Source: UBA5704 sp036380715 (lineage in GTDB: Bacteria > Acidobacteriota > Thermoanaerobaculia > Multivoradales > UBA5704). Taken from it: a stretch of 64,000 nucleotides of DNA. The notes beneath the pieces were generated by a model. That model searched no databases and was not told the DNA's origin. It saw only the letters and a list, made by a program, of their open reading frames with translations. The DNA lies in assembly GCA_036380715.1 (NCBI GenBank), contig DASVEF010000278.1, forward strand, positions 24,755 to 88,754, in the 5' to 3' direction. Position numbers and translations under genes: made by a program. Shown here in pieces: positions 14,633-23,630 of the stretch (position 1 is the first letter of the stretch; every line of letters starts with the position of its first letter).

Positions 14633-17544
14633 AACGGATTGCCGAAGGTCAGGTGCATCTTGAAGGAATCTTCTTCTCCCTCGCGATCGAGCTTCCATCC
14701 GATGTCGCCCCGGATGGGCCCGATCGGCGAGAGCCAGCGGAGGCCGAGACCGACGCCCGACTTCACACCGCCGGGGTCGATGTCCCGCCAGTCCGCCCAG
14801 ATGTTGCCGGCGTCGTAGAAGACGACCCCCTCGAACGAGGTGAAGATCGGGAACCGGTACTCCAGGTTGAAGAGGAGCAACCCGTTGCCGCCGACCGAGG
14901 CGAAGTCCCCGGAGCGCCCCGGGTTCTCGATCAGGGTCTGGCCCCGGATGCCCAGATCGTCGCGGTCGTAGGCCCGGTGCGTGGTGCCGCCTCCGGCGAA
15001 AAAGCGCTCGTCGATGAACACGTTCCTGTTGGGAAACTCGTCCGTGTCCGGAAGCTCGGGGCTCTCCTCGCTGAGATCTCCGAAAGGCTCGATCGCGCCG
15101 GCGCGCAGGCTCGCCGCCACCACGCCGAAGCCGGGGTCGAGGTACTGGGTCTGCTGGACGAAGAGCTTGAGGAAGTCCCCTTGGGCGCCCAGGGCAGGGA
15201 AGGCCCATTGAAGCTGGCCAAATGAGCTCCACCCGTGGGTCGCGAGCACCGGGTCGTTGCGGCGGTCCCAGAGGAAGCTCGAGAGCAGGCTGGAGATCCA
15301 GAGATCGCGGTCCTCCCGTTCGTCCTCATCCACAGGGAAACCGATGTCGGGGTCGGCGTCGACGAACCGGTAGTCGTAGGCCAGGCTCACCCGGCGGCTG
15401 GTGAAGAGCTTGGCCGCCTCGATCCGGGCGCCGTAACGGATGACATCCCAGTCATCCTTTTTCTCGTCGAAATAGAAGACTGAATAGGTGAGGGGGATCG
15501 CGTACCCTCCCACGTAGGGCTGGTCGAAAAGGACGCGGAAGCTCAGGTCCAACGGGCGGTCACTCACCTGCAGCTCGGATGGGTTCACGCTCGCCCGCAG
15601 GTCGGTGCGCAGGCTGAAGGCGCGGCCGGCTACGTTGTTGTGGACGAAGGTGAAGCCGCCCCGGGGGCGCCACGGCTCCTCGTCGCCGTCTTCGCTGTAC
15701 TCCACGCCCAGGCTGTAGCTGACGCGGCGCGGCAGGCCCTCTTCGACGCGCACGATCAGGTCGCTCTCGGAGGAGCCTGGAGCGCCGCGGGACAGCTCCA
15801 CCTGCACGCTGGAGAAGATGCCGAGCCGGTAGAGGTCGCGCTCGATCTCCAGGCGCCGGGTCTCGCTGATCGGGTCTCCGGGATCCACCCCCAGGGTGCG
15901 CTGGATGACCTCGCCGCGGGTGCGCCGGTTGCCGCGCACGATCACCCGGTCGAGGATCGTCTGTTCCCCTTCGAAGACCTCGACCGTGACGTCCACGAGG
16001 GTGCGGTCCGGGTTCCAGTCGGAGCGCGCGGAGACCTGGGCCTGCGCGTACCCCTGGTCGCGGTACTGCTGACGGATGACGCCCAGCGTGCGGTCGAGGA
16101 GGAAGGGGTGGAACGGTCCCCCTTCCTGGAGCGGCAGGCCTCCCTGGAGGGCGTCCAGGTCGAGCGACTCGACGCCGCGGAATTCGAGGTTGACGAGCTG
16201 CTGCCGGGGGCCCTCTTCGACCGGGATCTCCAGGGAGAGGTCCTGCCCGGTCTCCTCGACCTGCGGCGGCCCCACCTCGGCCTGGGCATAACCCTGGAGG
16301 GCATAGTAGCGGCGGATGTTCTCCAGGTCGGCCTCCAGCTCGCTCTGCACCAGCTTGCCGCTGCCGAGGTTGAGGAGGCTGCGCTCGGCGGTGGACATCA
16401 GCTCCGCGAGCTGATCGTCTGCGAACGCCTCGTTGCCCGTGATCTCGACCTCCCGCAGGGTGTATTCCGGCCCGGGCTGGACGCGGAGGGTCAGCGCCAG
16501 GGTGTCGTCGGTCCGCTGCTGGTCGAAGTCGACTTCGACCTTGTAGTGCCCCTCGCGCTGGTAATGGTCCTTGATCCGCTGCGAGGCCTGGAGAAGCAGG
16601 GCCTCGTCGTAGCCCTGGTCGCCGAGGAACGGGAGCAGGTTCCTGCGGCGGAGCTGCTTTTCTTCGGCGCCGATCACCAGGAGGGTGACCTTCGGCCCCA
16701 CCTCGATCGGGTAGGTCAGGCGGACCGTACCGCTCTGCAGCTCGATCTCCTCGGCCGGCCGGTCCACGCGGGCGGTCCGGTAGCCCTGCCGGACGAGCCA
16801 GGTCTGGAGGCGGTCGGCGTCCTCGCGCACGGCGCGCCGGGCGAAGGGGTCGCCCGGTTTCACCTCCAGGCGCTCGATGAGGGCCGGCGGCTGGAAGGGG
16901 GCGATCGGGCCGTCGAACGTGACGCTCTCGACCCGGGTCTGCGGCCCGCTCTGGATGCGGTAGACCACCGTGGCGCGCCGGGTCTCGGGGTTGGTGACCA
17001 CCTGGACGCGGACGTCGGCGTGGAAATAGCCGCGGTCGTTGTAGTGCTCCTGAAGGCTGTTGACGCCCTGGATGACCCGTTCCTCGCTCAGGGGCTCGGC
17101 CACGTTCTGCGGGATCTCGCGCCGGAGCTCGCCCTCCCGTAGCCCGAGCTCCCCTTCCAGGCGGATCTCCTCAACCCGTACCACGGGCCGCAGCACCAGC
17201 ATCGCCACCACTCCCTGGCCGGTCTCGTCGGGTTGGCTGTAGAGCTCGGCCTGGGAGCCGATGCCGGTCGCCTGGACATGGCGCAAGGTGCTGGCGATCT
17301 CCTCCTCGGTCAGCGGCTTGCCGACCTCCAGGGTGATGAGGCGTTCCAGCTCTTCGAGCTGCTCCTCCTCGAGCTCGACCTCGCTGCGGATCTCGACAGC
17401 GGTGACGACAGGTCCCTGCTCCTCCACCGCCGCGGGCTCAGTCTCGGCAGGCGGCGGGGACGGCTCCGTCTGGGCGGCGGCGAGGTGGGCGGTGGCGAGG
17501 AGGAGCAGGATGATGGCGGCCAGGAGGCGCCGCTGGACCCTCAC
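14629..17544 (-). CDS. Omp85-family outer-membrane protein (TamA/BamA-like)
   Basis: The 971-residue product has a signal peptide (LLAAIILLLLATAHLAAAQ), then about 550 residues of POTRA-type repeats (for example VRVEEIRLEGELGLREGEL, YTLREVEITGNEAFADDQL, TILDRVIVRGNRRTRGEVI). A C-terminal 16-strand-type barrel runs from about residue 606, with IGPIRGDIGWKLD and a terminal aromatic FGNPF beta-signal. About seven POTRA-like units appear, more than the three of TamA or five of BamA. The next gene upstream is tamB-like, which argues for a TAM-type assembly role. The GTG start at 17544 lies inside a CTCACCCC repeat that also supplies the G-rich upstream region; a longer frame reaches 17724 but lacks a signal-like start. 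Confidence 0.88.
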   Translation of the reverse strand: MRVQRRLLAAIILLLLATAHLAAAQTEPSPPPAETEPAAVEEQGPVVTAVEIRSEVELEEEQLEELERLITLEVGKPLTEEEIASTLRHVQATGIGSQAELYSQPDETGQGVVAMLVLRPVVRVEEIRLEGELGLREGELRREIPQNVAEPLSEERVIQGVNSLQEHYNDRGYFHADVRVQVVTNPETRRATVVYRIQSGPQTRVESVTFDGPIAPFQPPALIERLEVKPGDPFARRAVREDADRLQTWLVRQGYRTARVDRPAEEIELQSGTVRLTYPIEVGPKVTLLVIGAEEKQLRRRNLLPFLGDQGYDEALLLQASQRIKDHYQREGHYKVEVDFDQQRTDDTLALTLRVQPGPEYTLREVEITGNEAFADDQLAELMSTAERSLLNLGSGKLVQSELEADLENIRRYYALQGYAQAEVGPPQVEETGQDLSLEIPVEEGPRQQLVNLEFRGVESLDLDALQGGLPLQEGGPFHPFLLDRTLGVIRQQYRDQGYAQAQVSARSDWNPDRTLVDVTVEVFEGEQTILDRVIVRGNRRTRGEVIQRTLGVDPGDPISETRRLEIERDLYRLGIFSSVQVELSRGAPGSSESDLIVRVEEGLPRRVSYSLGVEYSEDGDEEPWRPRGGFTFVHNNVAGRAFSLRTDLRASVNPSELQVSDRPLDLSFRVLFDQPYVGGYAIPLTYSVFYFDEKKDDWDVIRYGARIEAAKLFTSRRVSLAYDYRFVDADPDIGFPVDEDEREDRDLWISSLLSSFLWDRRNDPVLATHGWSSFGQLQWAFPALGAQGDFLKLFVQQTQYLDPGFGVVAASLRAGAIEPFGDLSEESPELPDTDEFPNRNVFIDERFFAGGGTTHRAYDRDDLGIRGQTLIENPGRSGDFASVGGNGLLLFNLEYRFPIFTSFEGVVFYDAGNIWADWRDIDPGGVKSGVGLGLRWLSPIGPIRGDIGWKLDREGEEDSFKMHLTFGNPF

Positions 17545-17592
17545 CCCCTGACCCCCTCTCCCGGTGACGGGAGAGGGGACGGGGGTGAGGGC
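17538..17592. repeat. CCCTCACCCCCTGACCCCC repeat, copy 2
   Basis: A palindromic element (CCCTCACCCCCTGACCCCCT, CTCCCGGTGACGGGAGAGGG, then GGGGGTGAGGG) lies between the tamB stop and the Omp85 coding region. The GTG start codon of the Omp85 gene (17542-17544) and the purine-rich sequence before it are part of the repeat. Confidence 0.8.
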
Positions 17593-17630
17593 CCACGTGG
17601 CGTCCGTACCAGGATCTCGGAGGCACCCTC

Positions 17631-20600
17631 TCAAAACCGCTTCTCCCACTCCGCGTCGACGGCGTAGGCGTCTTCCTCGCCGTCCCAGGTCAGGACCAGC
17701 AAGACGTTGTCGGCCACCTGCCACTCGGCCCGCATCAGGAACTCCTCAGAGGCCGATGGATTGGTGCTGTAGGTGACGAAGAGATCTCTGGAGATGCGCT
17801 TGCCGACCGTGAGGCGGACGCCGCCGACCGTACCGCCGCGGGTGCCGGTCCACTGTGGGTCGATGCGGAAGCGGTCGAAGCCGAAGAGGGAGCCCACGCG
17901 CTCGCCCACCAGAGAGGCGGCCTGCCCGGCGAGGAAGGTCTGCGCACCCACGTTCGATTCGCTCCGCTCGCCCGGAGCGAGCAGCCGGCCCTCGCCCTCC
18001 AGCTCCTGGCCGGTGGCGAGCAGGGCCAGCACCTCCAGGTCGGCCAGACCCTCGTCGGAGGAGAAGTTGACGCTCAAGCGGTCCAGGGTGCCCGACAGGT
18101 TGAGGGCGATGTCGTAGTTGCGCACCTCGGTCCGCGCCACGATGTCGATGACGGGATCGATGCGGTTCGGGTTGTTGAAGGTGAGGAGCCCGCGTTCGAT
18201 CTCGTAGGTGTTGTCGGCGTAGACCACGGTGCCACCCTCTTCCAGCTCCACCTGGCCGAAGAGGACCGGGTTCGCCAGGGTGCCCCGCAGCCAGAGGTCC
18301 ACGTCGCCCCGCAGGCTGGCGACGTTGTTGGTGACGCGCAGGGCGTCCCGCCCGGAGATCTGGACGTTGAGCTGCGTGGTGGCCAGGAATTCGTCGGTCT
18401 CGATCACCTCCACCCGCTCGCGCTGCAGCATGCCGCGCAGCAGGTCCAGGGTGCCGATCTGGACATCTTCCAGATAGAACAGGCGGTCGAGGCGGACGTC
18501 GCCGCGGATCACCCGGCCCTGGGCGCCGCCGGACACCAGGGCGATGTCCGCGTCGCCCCGGGAGAGGAACCCTTCGGGGTAGCGGAGGCTGAGGTCTTCG
18601 GCCGAGACCTGCAGGCGGTAGGAGAGCTCCTCGTTGGGCCGCGGCAGGCCCAGCCGGCCGGAGGCGAGAATCCGCCCTCCGCCCACCCGGGCGCGCAGCC
18701 CTTCCAGCTCGATGCCGTTGCGCGTGAAGAAGACGAAGCCCTGGATGTCCTCCACCGCGCTCGGGAAGTTGGGGACGATCAGCCGCGCCTCCCGGATCTC
18801 CCCCTGGCCGCTGAGCACCGGGGCCTCGGCCGTGCCGCGCACGGTGGCCAGGACGTCCAGGTAGCCCTCGACATCGATCTCCGGAGCGAACAGCTCCGCC
18901 CAGACCGCAGAGAGAGTGCTTTCGATGTTCAGGTCGAGCGGCACGGTGTCGCCGAACCCGACGGTGCCGGAGGCGAAGAAAGTGCTCTCGGTCTGCGCCT
19001 CGCCGACGTAGAAGGAGCGGATCTCCAGCCTCTCGGAGGAGAGGGCCACGACCACCGGCTCCAGGTTGGCGACCGCGTGCCCCTCGTACTGCGCCCGCAG
19101 GTCCGCCAGGCGCAGCTCCCCGCGCCAGGCGCCCTGGGAGAAGTCGGCGTCGAAGGCCAGGGTGCCCAGGAACGAGCCCTGGAACTCGGGCACCGGCTGC
19201 GGCGAGGCGAGGCGCGCGAGGGCGGCGAGCTCGTCGCTGCGCACGTCGAAGGCGAGGTCGGCCCGCTCCCGGTCGAGCCGGCCGCCGCCGTCGAAGGAGA
19301 CCAGGCCGAGCAGCGAGCCCGTGGCGCGCAGCGATTCGCCGTCCCAGGAGAGCAGGGCCTGCGCGGTGCCGCTCTGGCCGTTCTCGCCGAGCGTCCGGCC
19401 GGCCAGCTCGAGATTGGAGCCGAGCACCCGCACCGTGGCCTCGGGCTTCTCCAGGGTGCCGCCGATCACCGCGGCCACCGATACCTGGCCGCCCAGCCGG
19501 CCGCCGAGGGCGGCGCGGAAGGGATCCGCGGCCAGCGACAGCGACGGCGCATCGATCGTGAAGTCGAGGGTCCCCCCGCCCTCCCGGCCGGGCATGCCGT
19601 CGAACGCTCCGGTGACCAGGACGTTGCCCGCGGCGGTCAGGGCCACCGCGCGGTTCACCCGCACCTGCGACCCTGCGAAGGTGACGTTCGCCTGCACCCG
19701 TCCCACCTCGGCGTCGGCGATCGCCAGGTCCACGGCCTCGAAGTCGGCCTGCCCGGTCAGGTTCTCGACCTGGCCGCGCAGGTCCACGCGGCCGGTGACC
19801 ACGCCCCGGACCGGCCACTCCTGGGCGACCGAAGCGGGGAGGAGGAAGCCGGCGACCGAGGAGGCCGGCCACTGGCGCGCGTCCACCGCCAGGGTCAGCG
19901 GCTCGCCAGCCACCGTCTCCCCCTCTTCCGGGATCGGCACCCGGCCGGCGACTGTCATCACCCCCTGGCCGGCGGCCAGGGTGAGGTCGAGGTCCTCGAT
20001 CGCGTCCGGCCGGATCGTCAGCGAGCCGCGGGCCGACTCGGCGCGGAGGTCGGGCGTGACGGCGTTCTGGAGATCGAGGCTCAGACGGGCCGTGTACTCG
20101 TCGCGGACGAAGGTCACCGTCCCTGCCAGGGTCCCCTGGCCGGCCGTGGGGAGCCAGAACGGGGGCTCCTCGCCCGGCTTGGCGTCCTCGCGGAGCAGCG
20201 GCGTGAGCACGCCGAGATCCCGGCTGACCAGCCGGTAGCCCAGCCGGCCGGAGACCCGGTCGAGGTCGAGCACGAAGCCGGTCCCCTCGATGATCTGCGA
20301 CGGCGCCGTGAGCCGGATCGCGTTGCTCGTCACGATGCCGCGGTCGAGCCGCAGCGGGACGGTCCCGGAGATGGGGACCGCGCCCCGCCGCCGCACCCCC
20401 TGGATGCGCAGGTCGGCGGAGCCGCTGCCGGCGACGACCGCCTCGGTGTTGAACCGGTACCTGAGGGTGCCGCCGACGTTGGCGCCCAGGCTGCCGACGA
20501 CCGGGAAATCGTCGTCCGGAAACTGGTCGCGGATCAGGGCCTGGAGCCCGAGTCCGGAGAAGGCGAGGTCGAGGTCCACGGGCGTGCCCGCCCGCCCCTG

Positions 20601-21698
20601 GTCGTCGACGGTGACCGCGATCAGCCCTTCGACGTTGCCCCCCGCATAGCTCGCCTTCCGCACCTGCACGTCCAGGGTGTCGCGCCCGCCCACGAGATCG
20701 GCCTCGACGCCGCGGAATTCGCGGTTCAGGACGGCGATGCGCGGCGAGGCGATCTCTCCCGAGTACGACAGGTCCCTGCCGGCGAGCTCGACGCCGCCGC
20801 GGAAGGTGAACGGCCCCTCCATGGGCTCCTTCATGTAGCCCAGCCGGTTGGCGAGCTGGGCCCCGCCCTGGGCGTCGATCCGCACCTCGACCCGTCTCCC
20901 CGGCTCCTTCCAGGCGATGTCGCCGTCGATGCGGGCCCGCAGGTCCGGGCCGACAAACCGCCCGGTGACGATGCGGATCTTCCCCTGCCGCGGATCGAGG
21001 CTCCCCCGGACCGACACGGTCGCCGCCCAGGGGAGCGCGTTGGGCAGCGTGGTCACCACCTCTTGGGCGGTGATCAGGGCGTCCAGCCGCTCCCCCCCTT
21101 CCCCGCCGCGGGCGGCCTGGCCGGTCAGGCGCCCCCAGACCGCCTTGGCGTCGATCGAAAGGGGAAGCCGGCGCTCGTTGACGCGCAGCGTCCCGTTCTG
21201 CACCAGGACGCGGCCGATCTGCAGCTCGAAGCGGCGGGGCGCGTCCTTCTGCGATCGCCACTCCGGCAGGTTCGTGGTGCCGTCGGGATTGAACTGCAGA
21301 TAGATGTCGGGCCGGATGACCTCGACCTGCTCCAGCCGCAGCACGCGCCGTTCCAGGTCCTGCCAGGTGGACTGGATGCGGACCAGCGGGGCGCGCGCCA
21401 CGTCCGGATCGCCGGGCCGCGGGCCGGGGACGACCACGTCGTGCAGCTCCACGGCCGGGGGCAGGAAGGTGAAGTCGAGCTCGCCCACCTGCACCGGGCG
21501 TCCCAGCTTCTCGGAGACCGCGGCGACCACGCGGGCCGCGGCCTGCCGGCGGGCATAGGGGCTCTGGATGAACAGGAGGAGCGCCACCAGCGCGGCGGTC
21601 GCCAGCACGAGGCCCCAGATGAAGGGACGGACGACCCAGCGGCGCATCCGGCCGTGCCGCCGGCGCGGAGGTGTCCCAGAGGGTGTCTCAGAAGCCAT
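17631..21698 (-). CDS. tamB: TamB-like translocation/assembly protein (DUF490)
   Basis: The 1355-residue product is an AsmA/TamB-type bridge protein. It has a short basic N-terminus, one transmembrane helix at about residues 28-48 (FIWGLVLATAALVALLLFI), an AsmA-like start (AVSEKLGRPVQVGELDFTFL), then a very long beta-rich body typical of the lipid-conducting groove. The C-terminal TamB domain has RDALRVTNNVASLRGDVDLW, the GLLTFNNPNRIDPVIDIVA signature and a final FDRFRIDPQ...YSTNPSASEEF region. In TAM systems it spans the periplasm and contacts TamA at the outer membrane. The ATG at 21698 is chosen over the 21743 frame start. It lies directly upstream of the Omp85 gene and probably works with it. 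Confidence 0.92.
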   Translation of the reverse strand: MASETPSGTPPRRRHGRMRRWVVRPFIWGLVLATAALVALLLFIQSPYARRQAAARVVAAVSEKLGRPVQVGELDFTFLPPAVELHDVVVPGPRPGDPDVARAPLVRIQSTWQDLERRVLRLEQVEVIRPDIYLQFNPDGTTNLPEWRSQKDAPRRFELQIGRVLVQNGTLRVNERRLPLSIDAKAVWGRLTGQAARGGEGGERLDALITAQEVVTTLPNALPWAATVSVRGSLDPRQGKIRIVTGRFVGPDLRARIDGDIAWKEPGRRVEVRIDAQGGAQLANRLGYMKEPMEGPFTFRGGVELAGRDLSYSGEIASPRIAVLNREFRGVEADLVGGRDTLDVQVRKASYAGGNVEGLIAVTVDDQGRAGTPVDLDLAFSGLGLQALIRDQFPDDDFPVVGSLGANVGGTLRYRFNTEAVVAGSGSADLRIQGVRRRGAVPISGTVPLRLDRGIVTSNAIRLTAPSQIIEGTGFVLDLDRVSGRLGYRLVSRDLGVLTPLLREDAKPGEEPPFWLPTAGQGTLAGTVTFVRDEYTARLSLDLQNAVTPDLRAESARGSLTIRPDAIEDLDLTLAAGQGVMTVAGRVPIPEEGETVAGEPLTLAVDARQWPASSVAGFLLPASVAQEWPVRGVVTGRVDLRGQVENLTGQADFEAVDLAIADAEVGRVQANVTFAGSQVRVNRAVALTAAGNVLVTGAFDGMPGREGGGTLDFTIDAPSLSLAADPFRAALGGRLGGQVSVAAVIGGTLEKPEATVRVLGSNLELAGRTLGENGQSGTAQALLSWDGESLRATGSLLGLVSFDGGGRLDRERADLAFDVRSDELAALARLASPQPVPEFQGSFLGTLAFDADFSQGAWRGELRLADLRAQYEGHAVANLEPVVVALSSERLEIRSFYVGEAQTESTFFASGTVGFGDTVPLDLNIESTLSAVWAELFAPEIDVEGYLDVLATVRGTAEAPVLSGQGEIREARLIVPNFPSAVEDIQGFVFFTRNGIELEGLRARVGGGRILASGRLGLPRPNEELSYRLQVSAEDLSLRYPEGFLSRGDADIALVSGGAQGRVIRGDVRLDRLFYLEDVQIGTLDLLRGMLQRERVEVIETDEFLATTQLNVQISGRDALRVTNNVASLRGDVDLWLRGTLANPVLFGQVELEEGGTVVYADNTYEIERGLLTFNNPNRIDPVIDIVARTEVRNYDIALNLSGTLDRLSVNFSSDEGLADLEVLALLATGQELEGEGRLLAPGERSESNVGAQTFLAGQAASLVGERVGSLFGFDRFRIDPQWTGTRGGTVGGVRLTVGKRISRDLFVTYSTNPSASEEFLMRAEWQVADNVLLVLTWDGEEDAYAVDAEWEKRF

Positions 21699-21717
21699 GT
21701 CGCTCCGCGGCCGGGCC

Positions 21718-21790
21718 CTCACCCCCGGCCCCTCGATTTTCACTGCTTTTTCCCCCTCTCCCCCCGGGAGAGGGGGTCAGGGGGTGAGGG
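21718..21790. repeat. CTCACCCCC / GGGGGTGAGGG repeat, copy 3
   Basis: Two half-elements (CTCACCCCCGGCCCCTCG at 21719-21736 and CCCCCTCTCCCCCCGGGAGA followed by GGGGGTCAGGGGGTGAGGG) flank a short A/T-richer core between tamB and nadK. The whole can fold into a hairpin. It is the same family as the copies at 11543, 17538 and 44085-44239. Confidence 0.7.
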
Positions 21791-21806
21791 CTCAACGGAG
21801 CGTCGC

Positions 21807-22748
21807 TCACGGCTGGGCTTCCTTCGCGGGGTTCTCGGTGTTCTCGGTGTTCTCGATCTTCTCAGACGGGCCGTCGAGCCCTCCCCAGCGCAGCTTGCCG
21901 CGCAGGTTGTCGAAGAAGCCGCGCCCGCCGACCTTGATCAGGCGGATGCCGGAAGGGCTGCGGCTGATGCGGACGACGTCGCGGTAGCCGAGGGTGGTGC
22001 CTTCCTGGCCGTCCAGCGTGAGATAGACCTCCTCGCGCTGCGTCTCCAGGGTCACTTCGATCTGGCCGGTGTCGGGCACCACGATCGGCCGCAGCGACAG
22101 GGCGTGCGGGCAGATGGGGGTGAGCACCGCGACCGGCAGCAGCGGGCTCAGGATCGGCCCGCCCGCCGACAGGTTGTAGGCGGTCGAGCCCGTGGGGGTC
22201 GAGATGATCAGCCCGTCGGCGCGAAAGCGGGAGATCAGGTGGCCGTCGATGCGCAGCGTCAGCTCGATGATGCGGGCGAGCGCGCTCTTGTTGATGACCG
22301 CGTCGTTGAGCACCCGGTAGCGCATCGAGCCGCTGCCGTTGCGCTGGACCTGGACGTCGAACAGCGAGCGCTCCTCGGTATCGAAGCGGCCGGAGAGCAC
22401 CTGGACCATGGAGGGATAGAGCTCGCCCCGGTTGATCTCGGTCAGGAAGCCGAGGTTGCCGAGGTTGACCCCCAGGATCGGCACCGCCGGGGAGAGGGCG
22501 CGCGCCACGGCCAGCAGCGTGCCGTCGCCGCCGAGCACCACCACCAGGCCGCAGGGGTCACCGGGGCGGAACGGCCGCTCGCCTCCGCCTCCCCCGGCGC
22601 GCAGGGTGGCCTCGTCGAGCGCAACTCCGAGACCGCGGCGGCGCAGCCACTCGGCCAGCTCGTGGGCGGTGTCGACGGCGTCGCGGCTCGCCGCCTTGGC
22701 GACGATGCCGATCGCCTCGATCTTCTGGGCCTTGCGCTTGCGGCTCAT
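21807..22748 (-). CDS. nadK: NAD kinase
   Basis: The 313-residue protein phosphorylates NAD to NADP in the cytoplasm. The GGDGT motif is in VVVLGGDGTLLAVAR (about residue 72), the NAD-binding GNLGFLTEI follows at about 100, the LNDAVIN motif at about 150 and the TPTGSTAYNLSAGGPILSP signature at about 185. The C-terminus extends about 20 residues beyond the usual end with a Glu/Asn-rich repeat (KIENTENTENP), probably a disordered tail. The start ATG overlaps the stop of tlyA (ATGA), so the two are translationally coupled, a pairing common in bacteria. Confidence 0.96.
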   Translation of the reverse strand: MSRKRKAQKIEAIGIVAKAASRDAVDTAHELAEWLRRRGLGVALDEATLRAGGGGGERPFRPGDPCGLVVVLGGDGTLLAVARALSPAVPILGVNLGNLGFLTEINRGELYPSMVQVLSGRFDTEERSLFDVQVQRNGSGSMRYRVLNDAVINKSALARIIELTLRIDGHLISRFRADGLIISTPTGSTAYNLSAGGPILSPLLPVAVLTPICPHALSLRPIVVPDTGQIEVTLETQREEVYLTLDGQEGTTLGYRDVVRISRSPSGIRLIKVGGRGFFDNLRGKLRWGGLDGPSEKIENTENTENPAKEAQP

Positions 22749-23479
22749 TCCGCCTCCCGGCGCCGCAGCAGGGCGAAGCTCTCGCGGTTGCCCCCGGTGC
22801 CGTGGACGGGCGAGTCGAAGACCCCGACAATTTCCAGGCCCAGCCCCGCCAGCTCCGCGACGCAGCCGCTCACCACCCGCTGCCGCACCGTCTCGTCGCG
22901 CAGGATACCCCCTTTGCCGACCACCCCGCGGCCCGCCTCGAACTGCGGCTTGATCATGGGCAGGAGAAGGCCGTCAGACGCCAGGTGCGGGAGCAGCGCC
23001 GGGACCACCTTGGCCAGGGAGATGAACGAGACGTCGATGGTGATCAGCCGGCAGGGCTCAGGCAGGGCGTCAGGGGCGAGGTGGCGGGCGTTGATCCTCT
23101 CCATCACCACCACCCGCGGATCGTTGCGCAGCCGCTGGTCGAGCTGGCCGTAGCCGACGTCGAGGGCATAGACGCGGGACGCTCCCCTCTGCAGGAGACA
23201 GTCGGTGAACCCTCCAGTGGACGCTCCGACGTCCAGGCAGACCCATCCGGCCGGATCGATCCCGAGCTCGTCGAGGGCCGCGGCCAGCTTGCGCCCGGCG
23301 CGGGAGACGAACGGCTCCTTGGGCGCCAGCACCTCCAGCCGGGCGGCCGCGGGCACGTCGGTGCCGGCCTTGTCCACCCGCCGGCCGTCCACCTCCACGA
23401 CGCCCGCCATGACGGCGCGCCGCGCCTGCTCACGGCTGAGGAACATCCCCCGGTCGACCAGAAGCTGATCCAGACGCAC
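22745..23479 (-). CDS. tlyA: TlyA-family rRNA 2'-O-methyltransferase
   Basis: The 244-residue product has an S4 RNA-binding domain at the N-terminus (RLDQLLVDRGMFLSREQARR) and an FtsJ-like methyltransferase domain with the SAM motif CLDVGASTGGFTDCLLQRGA (about 90) and DVSFISL (about 150). TlyA proteins methylate cytidines in 16S and/or 23S rRNA and affect capreomycin sensitivity; some are called hemolysins. The GTG at 23479 gives the normal family length and has a purine-rich GAAGGGGG upstream; an ATG at 23524 would add 15 atypical residues. It is coupled to nadK by ATGA. The leader carries a large inverted repeat. Confidence 0.92.
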   Translation of the reverse strand: MRLDQLLVDRGMFLSREQARRAVMAGVVEVDGRRVDKAGTDVPAAARLEVLAPKEPFVSRAGRKLAAALDELGIDPAGWVCLDVGASTGGFTDCLLQRGASRVYALDVGYGQLDQRLRNDPRVVVMERINARHLAPDALPEPCRLITIDVSFISLAKVVPALLPHLASDGLLLPMIKPQFEAGRGVVGKGGILRDETVRQRVVSGCVAELAGLGLEIVGVFDSPVHGTGGNRESFALLRRREAE

Positions 23480-23537
23480 TCGGCATGCCCCCTTCGACTC
23501 CTCACCCCACTCCACTGCTTCCATTTTCCCTTGCCGC

Positions 23538-23630
23538 GGAAGCAAGGACAAAAAGGACAACAAGGACTCCAAGGACGAGGAACATGTCATTTCACCCTGC
23601 GTCCTTGCGGTCCTTTTCGTCCTTGCTTCC
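23538..23630. repeat. 30-bp imperfect inverted repeat of AAGGAC units
   Basis: Arm 23538-23567 (GGAAGCAAGGACAAAAAGGA, continuing CAACAAGGAC) matches the reverse complement of 23601-23630 at 27 of 30 positions, with a 33-base loop. It covers the end of the O-antigen ligase gene, whose last residues (KDEKDRKDAG) are encoded by it, and the leader of tlyA. It could act as a terminator or attenuator between the two genes. Confidence 0.75.

Noticed and set aside
13178..15232. A 684-codon minus-strand frame across the PP-loop and Omp85 genes
   Set aside because: It merges shadow sequence of two real genes and has no consistent domain.
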